Shown: piece after piece, positions 8,002 to 12,772 of the stretch
Position numbering within the stretch: the stretch's first letter is position 1
Layout of the letters: each line of letters begins with the position of its first letter
Assembly (NCBI GenBank): GCA_009781925.1
Contig: WQUU01000130.1
Coordinates: 1-12,772, forward strand
Source of the DNA: Bacillota bacterium
GTDB lineage: Bacteria > Bacillota > Clostridia > Oscillospirales > Oscillospiraceae
Reading direction: 5' to 3'
Length of the DNA stretch: 12,772 nucleotides
Notes under the pieces: model-generated
The model's database searches: none
What the model saw: only the letters and a program-made list of their open reading frames with translations
Told to the model about the DNA's origin: nothing
Made by a program: the position numbers and the translations under genes

Positions 8002-9054
8002 ATGATGCAAACAATGAAAGCGGCCTACCTGCCGGGAAACAGCACCGTCGTGTTCAAAGAGGTCCCGATCCCTGAGCCGGGCTACGGCCAGGCCCTGCTA
8101 AAGACCAAAGCGTCCACCATCTGCGGCAGCGACATCCGGGCAATTTACCGGGAACACACCGGCAAGGGCCCGGAGGGCTATCAGGACAAAATCGCCGGGC
8201 ATGAGCCCTGCGGCCAGATCGTCAAGTGCGGTCCCGGTCTCAAACGCTTCAAAGAGGGGGACAGGGTGGTAGTCTACCACATCTCCGGCTGCGGCGTCTG
8301 CATGGACTGCCGCCAGGGGTATCAGATTTCCTGCACCAGCGAGCACCGCGCCGCTTATGGCTGGCAGAGGGACGGCGGCATGGCTCCCTACATGCTGGTG
8401 GAGGAGCGGGATTTGATCCCGCTGCCGGAGTCCCTGAGCTATGTGGACGGGGCGCAGGTGGCCTGCGGCTTCGGCACAGTCTACGAGGGTCTGATCAAAA
8501 TCGGCGTCTCCGGCACGGACGCGGTGCTAGTGACCGGCCTCGGCCCGGTGGGGCTGGCGGCGCTGATGCTGGCCCGCGCTATGGGGGCGGAAAAACTGTT
8601 CGGCTCCGATGTCAGCGAGTACCGCTGTAACTTGGCCCGGGAGAAGGGCTTGGCCGACTATGTGTTTGGCCCGAACGACGACGTTTTAGGCGAGGTCCGC
8701 CGCCTGACGGGCGGCCGGGGCGTCGAGCGCGCGGTGGACTGTTCCGGCAACACGCTGGCCCGCCAGACGGCCATCCGTGCCACGGCGAAGTGGGGTAAAA
8801 TCGTCTTCGTGGGCGAGGGCGGCACGGTGGAGTTTAATCCCAGCCCGGACATCATCCACGATCAAAAAACGATTTACGGCTCCTGGGTGACCAGCACTTG
8901 GCGCATGGAAGAGCTTGTGGACAAACTGGACCGCTGGGGGATTCACCCGGAGGACCTCGTGACCCACCGCTTTTCGCTGGATGAGGCCGACAAGGCCTAC
9001 GCCCTGATGGACGGCGGCAACTGTGGCAAAGTCGCGGTGGTGTTCGATGAATAG
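8002..9054 (+). CDS. Zinc-dependent medium-chain alcohol/polyol dehydrogenase
   Basis: This 350-residue protein is a member of the MDR family, of the sorbitol/threonine dehydrogenase type, oxidising a secondary or sugar alcohol with a nicotinamide cofactor. Catalytic zinc ligands are visible as C41 ('CGSD'), H67 and E68 ('GHE'). The structural zinc motif C-x2-C-x2-C-x7-C is at C97, C100, C103 and C111. The Rossmann motif 'GLGPVG' is at 179-184, and D203 in 'GSDVSEYR' is placed where an acidic residue favours NAD over NADP. GAGGGAG at 7985-7991 lies 10 bases before ATG 8002; ATG 8005 and 8014 are possible alternatives. GC content is high, about 63-78% in the two 60-base lines counted. It overlaps the aldo/keto reductase gene by 8 bases (9047-9054), so the two are probably made together. 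The substrate is unknown. Confidence 0.92.
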   Translation: MMQTMKAAYLPGNSTVVFKEVPIPEPGYGQALLKTKASTICGSDIRAIYREHTGKGPEGYQDKIAGHEPCGQIVKCGPGLKRFKEGDRVVVYHISGCGVCMDCRQGYQISCTSEHRAAYGWQRDGGMAPYMLVEERDLIPLPESLSYVDGAQVACGFGTVYEGLIKIGVSGTDAVLVTGLGPVGLAALMLARAMGAEKLFGSDVSEYRCNLAREKGLADYVFGPNDDVLGEVRRLTGGRGVERAVDCSGNTLARQTAIRATAKWGKIVFVGEGGTVEFNPSPDIIHDQKTIYGSWVTSTWRMEELVDKLDRWGIHPEDLVTHRFSLDEADKAYALMDGGNCGKVAVVFDE

Positions 9055-10045
9055 CGCCATTTGTATTGATCCAAGCAGTGTGCCCAAGCGAGTCTTATAT
9101 AATGGGCAGAGACTGCCCTGCATTGGCATGGGCACTTTTGGCTCGGATCACGCGGAGCCTACGCAAGTGTCCGCTGCCGTGGCTGGAGCGCTCCGCTGCG
9201 GCTACCGTCTGTTCGACTGCGCCTCTGTATACGGAAATGAAGCGCAGATCGGTGAGGTGCTCGCCGCCGCCGTCACAGAGGGTATTGTGACCCGTGAGGA
9301 ACTGTTCGTCATGTCTAAAGTGTGGAATGACAAACACGGGCAAGGTGATATACTGCTCAGTCTGGCACAGACCTTAAAGGACTTGCGGCTCGACTATGTC
9401 GACTGCTATTTCGTCCACTGGCCTTATCCCAACTACCACCCGCCGGGCTGTGATGTGGACGCCCGCAGCCCGGACGCCAGACCTTTTATCCTGGAGGAAT
9501 TTATGTCAGTCTGGCGGCAGATGGAGCGGTTGGCGGACATGGGCCTGGCGAAGTCCATCGGCATGTCCAACATGACCGTCCCGAAGCTGGAGGCGGTGCT
9601 GCCGCTGTGCAGGATCAGGCCGACTCTGATTGAGATGGAGCTGCACCCCAGCTTTCAGCAGCCGGAACTGTTCGGCTACTGTGTGGACAGAGGTATTCAG
9701 CCGGTAGGCTACTGCCCCCTCGGCTCTCCAGGCCGGCCCGAACGCGACCGCACCAACCAGGACGTGACCGACACCGAACTGCCGGAAGTGGTTACCGTCG
9801 CGCGGGCGCACGGCGTACACCCGGCGCTTGTCTGTCTCAAATGGGCGGTTCAGCGGGGGGAGATTCCCATCCCGTTCTCGGTCAGGGAGAAAAACTATGC
9901 CGCCAATCTGCACTGTGTCACCGAGGATCCGTTGACGGACGCCGAAATGACGCTGCTCTCAAAAGCCGACCGCGGCTGCCGGCTGGTCAAGGGCCAGGTG
10001 TTTCTCTGGCCGGGGGCAAAGGGCTGGGAAGAACTGTGGATATGA
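9047..10045 (+). CDS. Aldo/keto reductase
   Basis: This 332-residue single-domain TIM-barrel oxidoreductase of the AKR superfamily interconverts a carbonyl and an alcohol. The catalytic tetrad is complete: D57 and Y62 ('DCASVYGNE'), K91 ('MSKVW') and H124 ('FVHWP'). 'IGMSN' (171-175) is the usual cofactor-side strand. The C-terminal cofactor motif is altered. The family normally has I-P-K-S-x-x-x-E-R; here 'IPFSVREKN' (275-283) puts F277 and N283 where Lys and Arg hold the NADP 2'-phosphate, so NADH use is plausible. The chosen start lies inside the dehydrogenase stop region with a weak GGTGG at 9036-9040. An upstream start at 9023 would lengthen the overlap without a better ribosome site. 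The stop overlaps the next start as ATGA (10042-10045). The substrate is unknown. Pairing with the dehydrogenase suggests a shared pathway. Confidence 0.9.
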   Translation: MNSAICIDPSSVPKRVLYNGQRLPCIGMGTFGSDHAEPTQVSAAVAGALRCGYRLFDCASVYGNEAQIGEVLAAAVTEGIVTREELFVMSKVWNDKHGQGDILLSLAQTLKDLRLDYVDCYFVHWPYPNYHPPGCDVDARSPDARPFILEEFMSVWRQMERLADMGLAKSIGMSNMTVPKLEAVLPLCRIRPTLIEMELHPSFQQPELFGYCVDRGIQPVGYCPLGSPGRPERDRTNQDVTDTELPEVVTVARAHGVHPALVCLKWAVQRGEIPIPFSVREKNYAANLHCVTEDPLTDAEMTLLSKADRGCRLVKGQVFLWPGAKGWEELWI

Positions 10046-11280
10046 TATCGGCAAATGATAGATCCGTCCTTCGGAGATTGGCTGAAAAACAGATGGAAGT
10101 TGCCAGCTCACCTCAAAATCGCGCGCTAATAAGTCTATGGAAAAGGCACAATTCACTTCACGGTTCGCGGCCTATAATTCACATAGAAATTGATACATTT
10201 GAGCAGGAGGTCATCACCCCCTTGCTACAATGTCTCAGCGCTGACGCGCGCCGTATGGAGAGGAGTCTGTATCACAGCTTTATCAATCAGGAATTTTTCG
10301 GAGATGATAAGCCTGTGACGGATTATTTCCCAATATATTGGCAGACTTATTTTAAGCTGTTTGGCTATAAAATAGAAACGGAAACCGCCGTAGATTCCCA
10401 TGGCAGCAGCTTAGGGCATAGATTTCGCCATGTGATTTCTGACCTGCATGAGGATTTTGGTAAGCTTCATGACACTGAGTTTGGTGTGGACAAGACAGCG
10501 ACCGAATCATATAGGACGATGGCGGAGGACACTTTTGGTGACATTCTGCCTGTCCGAATGTGCATGGGGAGCCTATGCGCGGTGCCAACGCAACTGATTG
10601 TACATTTGATGGGCATGGAGCAAATGTACATCGCGATGGCGGATTATCCGGATGAATTTGAAGTCCTGATGAGCCGGGCGGCGGCGGATTATATCGCCTT
10701 TTTTAAGTATCTGGAACATGAGGGCCTCCTGATGCCCACAGTTTCCTGTGAACCTTTGGGGCAGGGCAGCTTTTGCTTGACAGATGAATTGCCGACCTCC
10801 GGAGCCGTGACTACAAATGATGTCTGGGGTTTTATGGATTCCCAGGAGACAGTGGGAATATCGCCAGACATGTTTAGAGAATTTATTTTCCCTTGTTATG
10901 AAAAAATCGCGCAGCATTTTGGGCTGTTGTCCTATGGCTGCTGTGAGCCGGTGCACCCAATTTGGGACTGTGTAAAGACACTGCCCAACTTACGAAAGGT
11001 GTCCATTTCCCCGTGGTGTGACGAAGAATTCATGGGAGAACGGCTGGTTGGTTCCAAGACGATTTACCACCGCAAGCCAAGCCCAAATCTTTTGAGTGTG
11101 GACAAGGAATTGGACGAAGAGGCAGTGAAAGCGCACATTGTTAAAACATTACGTGCGGCAAAGGGCAACGCATTGGAAATCACGCAGCGGGATGTTTATA
11201 CAGTACATAGCAATATAAGCAAAGTGAAGAGATATGTTGAGATCATTAGACAATGCCTGGACGAGGAATGGCGTCAATAA
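10042..11280 (+). CDS. Second, divergent URO-D-superfamily protein of unknown reaction
   Basis: This 412-residue protein is recognised by overall organisation and by the C-terminal block 'GLLSYGCCEPVHPIWD' (294-309), followed by 'LRKVSISPWCD' (317-327) and 'YHRKPSPNLLS' (342-352). That block characterises a Firmicutes group often labelled uroporphyrinogen decarboxylase/cobalamin-independent methionine synthase-like. In place of H-x-C it has C300, C301 and E302, with a further C326, which could form a metal site. It shares little obvious sequence with the other URO-D-like gene in this block, so it is not a recent duplicate. The ATG overlaps the reductase stop by ATGA. GGGAAG at 10026-10031 is a weak ribosome site, again pointing to coupling. 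The gene is clearly more AT-rich than its neighbours: three sampled 60-base lines have 38-50% GC, against about 63-78% in sampled lines of the dehydrogenase and galK genes. A methyltransferase-type role is only a possibility. Confidence 0.82.
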   Translation: MISANDRSVLRRLAEKQMEVASSPQNRALISLWKRHNSLHGSRPIIHIEIDTFEQEVITPLLQCLSADARRMERSLYHSFINQEFFGDDKPVTDYFPIYWQTYFKLFGYKIETETAVDSHGSSLGHRFRHVISDLHEDFGKLHDTEFGVDKTATESYRTMAEDTFGDILPVRMCMGSLCAVPTQLIVHLMGMEQMYIAMADYPDEFEVLMSRAAADYIAFFKYLEHEGLLMPTVSCEPLGQGSFCLTDELPTSGAVTTNDVWGFMDSQETVGISPDMFREFIFPCYEKIAQHFGLLSYGCCEPVHPIWDCVKTLPNLRKVSISPWCDEEFMGERLVGSKTIYHRKPSPNLLSVDKELDEEAVKAHIVKTLRAAKGNALEITQRDVYTVHSNISKVKRYVEIIRQCLDEEWRQ

Positions 11281-11359
11281 TTGGTGTAGGCCACAGACCT
11301 GAAGTGCTCAGCGTTTTACCCAGAGCCTCTGTGGACTGGCACTTCGTTATGAGGTGCCT

Positions 11360-11410
11360 ATGAGTAAATCAGAGATGATTGCTGAAGCCATTTGTCGGCC
11401 CTGCGATTAG
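11360..11410 (+). other. 16-codon ORF in frame with galK: leader peptide or decayed N-terminus
   Basis: ATG 11360 opens the short peptide MSKSEMIAEAICRPCD, ending at TAG 11408. GAGGT lies 4 bases upstream. The ORF is exactly 54 codons ahead of the galK GTG and in the same frame, with further in-frame stops at 11471, 11492 and 11513. It may be a regulatory leader peptide, the remnant of an N-terminal extension of galK, or chance. Confidence 0.25.
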
Positions 11411-11508
11411 GACAGAGCGTCCGGCAGCGGACTTGTGAAGCAACGTGCAATTCTGGCAGTCCCGCCATCTTAGCAGCAAAGATGTCTGCGATAGACAGAC
11501 CATTTTAT

Positions 11509-11512
11509 GGAG
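11509..11512 (+). promoter_or_regulatory. Ribosome binding site for the GTG start of galK
   Basis: GGAG lies 9 bases before GTG 11522. An in-frame TGA at 11513 excludes any longer continuous reading frame, so this site and GTG define the start. Confidence 0.7.
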
Positions 11513-11521
11513 TGAAACCTA

Positions 11522-12646
11522 GTGGAGCGAATTTTTTCAGCGCCCGGACGGGTGGAGATCGGCGGTAATCATACCGACCATCAGCACGGGCGCGTACTGG
11601 CTGCCGCCGTGGACCTGGACACCGTGTGTGCCGCCGTGAAGAACGATACGCGCGCGGTTCGCATCGCCGACAGAGCATATGGCGTGATCGACGTGGATTT
11701 GACGGATCTGTCGGTCCGCGAGCACGAAAAAGGGGCGTCTGCCGCGCTGATTCGAGGCGTTGCCGCCTGGTTTCACGCCCACGGTTACGCCATTGGCGGG
11801 TTTGACGGGCGTGTCACATCAAGCATCCCGAGCGGCTCCGGCCTGTCCAGTTCGGCGGCGTTTGAGGTGCTGACCGGCAATGTGTTTCGCGGCCTGTTCG
11901 GCGGCGATGTGTCACCACTGGAAATCGCCATCGCCGGGCAGTACGCGGAGAATGTCTATTTCGGCAAGCCCTGCGGCTTGATGGATCAGACCGCGTCCAG
12001 CTTCGGCGGGCTGATCCTGATTGACTTTGAGAACCCGAAACAGCCAGTGGTGACGCCGATTCACGCTGCGTTTGAGGGTTATGACATGTGCGTGGTCAAC
12101 ACGGGCGGCAGCCACGCCGACTTGACCGGTGATTACGCAGCCATCCCAAGGGAGATGGGGGCCGTCGCCGCGCACTTTGGCAAGACATATCTGCGAGAGG
12201 TGCCGCCAGACGACTTTTACGCTGAACTCAGACAGCTCCGCCGCCTGGGGGATCGTGCCGTGTTGCGCGCCATGCACTTCTTTGAAGAAAATGACCGGGT
12301 GCTGAAGCAAGCCGCCGCGCTGGAGCGCGGCGACATGGCGGCGTTTTTTAGTCTGGTCATAGAATCCGGGCGATCCTCGCTGGCTCTGCTGCAAAATGTG
12401 TATAGCCCGGCGGAGCCCAATCAGCAGGGTCTCACCCTGGCGCTGGCGCTCTCGGAACGGATTCTCTCTGGGACGGGGGCGTGGCGGGTGCACGGCGGCG
12501 GGTTCGCGGGAACCATATTGGCGTTTATGCCGACCGACTTACAAGACCGGTACAGACGGGAGATGGAGGCGGTGTTCGGAGAAGGCTGTTGCCATTTTCT
12601 GAACATACGACAAGAAGGCGGTATGGAGATAAGCAGCAATGGCTGA
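11522..12646 (+). CDS. galK: Galactokinase (GHMP kinase), clostridial type, short N-terminus
   Basis: This 374-residue cytoplasmic enzyme phosphorylates galactose at C1 with ATP, the first committed step of the Leloir pathway. Motif 1, 'APGRVEIGGNHTDHQHG' (7-23), is the galactokinase signature in the clostridial form, with N16 where the classical G-E-H-T-D-Y motif has Glu. The GHMP phosphate loop 'IPSGSGLSSSAA' is at 102-113. 'CGLMDQTASSFG' (151-162) carries the expected catalytic base D155. The C-terminal 'HGGGFAGT' is at 324-331. The start is GTG. Only six residues precede the first motif, whereas clostridial relatives as I recall them carry some 50-60. The rest of the protein looks intact. 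It overlaps galT by 8 bases (12639-12646). Together with the GH35 enzyme upstream, this is a coherent galactose release and use set. Confidence 0.9.
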   Translation: MERIFSAPGRVEIGGNHTDHQHGRVLAAAVDLDTVCAAVKNDTRAVRIADRAYGVIDVDLTDLSVREHEKGASAALIRGVAAWFHAHGYAIGGFDGRVTSSIPSGSGLSSSAAFEVLTGNVFRGLFGGDVSPLEIAIAGQYAENVYFGKPCGLMDQTASSFGGLILIDFENPKQPVVTPIHAAFEGYDMCVVNTGGSHADLTGDYAAIPREMGAVAAHFGKTYLREVPPDDFYAELRQLRRLGDRAVLRAMHFFEENDRVLKQAAALERGDMAAFFSLVIESGRSSLALLQNVYSPAEPNQQGLTLALALSERILSGTGAWRVHGGGFAGTILAFMPTDLQDRYRREMEAVFGEGCCHFLNIRQEGGMEISSNG

Positions 12647-12772
12647 GTTGAGATACAACCCTATTATGCGGGATTGGCTCATGGTGGCGAGTCACCGACA
12701 GACGCGACCGCAAATGCCGAAAGACTTCTGCCCCTTCTGCACAGGCAGCGGCAAAGTGCCGGATGAGGGCTT
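12639..12772 (+). CDS. galT: Galactose-1-phosphate uridylyltransferase (3' partial, runs off window)
   Basis: Only the first 44 codons are present. The peptide opens 'MAELRYNPIMRDWLMVASHR' and continues with 'RPQMPKDFCPFC' and 'GSGKVPDEG', as in clostridial GalT. 'CPFC' is the first pair of zinc-binding cysteines of the family. The enzyme exchanges UMP between UDP-glucose and galactose-1-phosphate, using the galK product. The start codon lies inside the galK stop region, with GGAG at 12625-12628 as ribosome site 10 bases upstream, so the two are translationally coupled. The active-site HPH motif would lie beyond the window. Confidence 0.88.
   Translation, partial: MAELRYNPIMRDWLMVASHRQTRPQMPKDFCPFCTGSGKVPDEG

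Larger units (their letters stand above)
11281..11521 (+). promoter_or_regulatory. 241-base leader before galK with competing hairpins
   Basis: No intact gene is seen. CCACAGA (11291-11297) pairs with TCTGTGG (11328-11334), with GCTC/GAGC nested inside. GAAGTGC (11301-11307) can instead pair with GCACTTC (11339-11345). GGCACTTC (11338-11345) can pair with GAGGTGCC (11351-11358) around a 5-base loop, with one G-U pair. These options exclude one another. The last hides GAGGT (11351-11355), which sits 4 bases before an ATG at 11360. Three smaller hairpins follow: 11419-11432, 11466-11484 and 11484-11500. No T-tract follows any stem, so a plain terminator is unlikely. No convincing promoter was seen. 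Confidence 0.45.

Noticed and set aside
7044..8003. A 319-codon open frame on the minus strand opposite the first URO-D-like gene
   Set aside because: The + strand gene has recognisable motifs, a strong ribosome site and operon spacing. The antisense frame shows no recognisable domain and is a by-product of GC-rich codon use.
11338..11358. Hairpin after the second URO-D-like gene as an intrinsic terminator
   Set aside because: The stem is followed by TATGAGTAAATC, not a T-tract. It overlaps an alternative pairing that suggests regulation instead.
1..12772. Search for tRNA, rRNA, CRISPR arrays, insertion sequences and phage attachment sites
   Set aside because: No cloverleaf, short regularly spaced repeats, transposase motifs or terminal inverted repeats were seen. 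The only tandem repeats are the coding modules.

Overview
The window reads as part of an anaerobic Gram-positive (Clostridia-type) genome that degrades plant or algal polysaccharide. Supporting signs are strong GGAGG-type ribosome sites, ATGA and 8-base gene overlaps, galK and galT sequences of the clostridial type, and URO-D-superfamily genes lying among sugar genes. No taxon can be fixed from the sequence alone. All recognised genes are on the + strand.

Region 1 (1-4508) is the 3' part of a very large extracellular-type protein whose start lies outside the window. It has four near-identical 150-residue lectin-like modules (exact 450-bp period), a fifth divergent module, a right-handed parallel beta-helix of about 570 residues, and a C-terminal carbohydrate-binding-like module. 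A strong intrinsic terminator (4546-4592) separates it from the next block.

Region 2 (4613-11280) is a tightly packed five-gene block: a cytoplasmic GH35 beta-galactosidase, a URO-D-superfamily protein with an H-x-C...C zinc-type motif, a zinc-dependent medium-chain dehydrogenase, an aldo/keto reductase, and a second, very different URO-D-superfamily protein. Neighbours overlap or lie within 28 bases, so co-transcription and translational coupling are likely.

Region 3 (11281-11521) is a 241-base leader with no intact gene. It holds mutually exclusive hairpins and a possible decayed N-terminus of galK.

Region 4 (11522-12772) is galK (GTG start, shortened N-terminus) overlapping the first 44 codons of galT, which runs off the window.

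A plausible reading is that the large secreted protein binds and perhaps cleaves a galactose-containing glycan, GH35 frees galactose inside the cell, and GalK and GalT send it into the Leloir pathway. The dehydrogenase, reductase and two URO-D-like proteins are the unexplained part. They could process the other half of the galactoside or a modified (for example O-methylated) galactose. That idea is inference, and no corrinoid protein, transporter or regulator is visible here.
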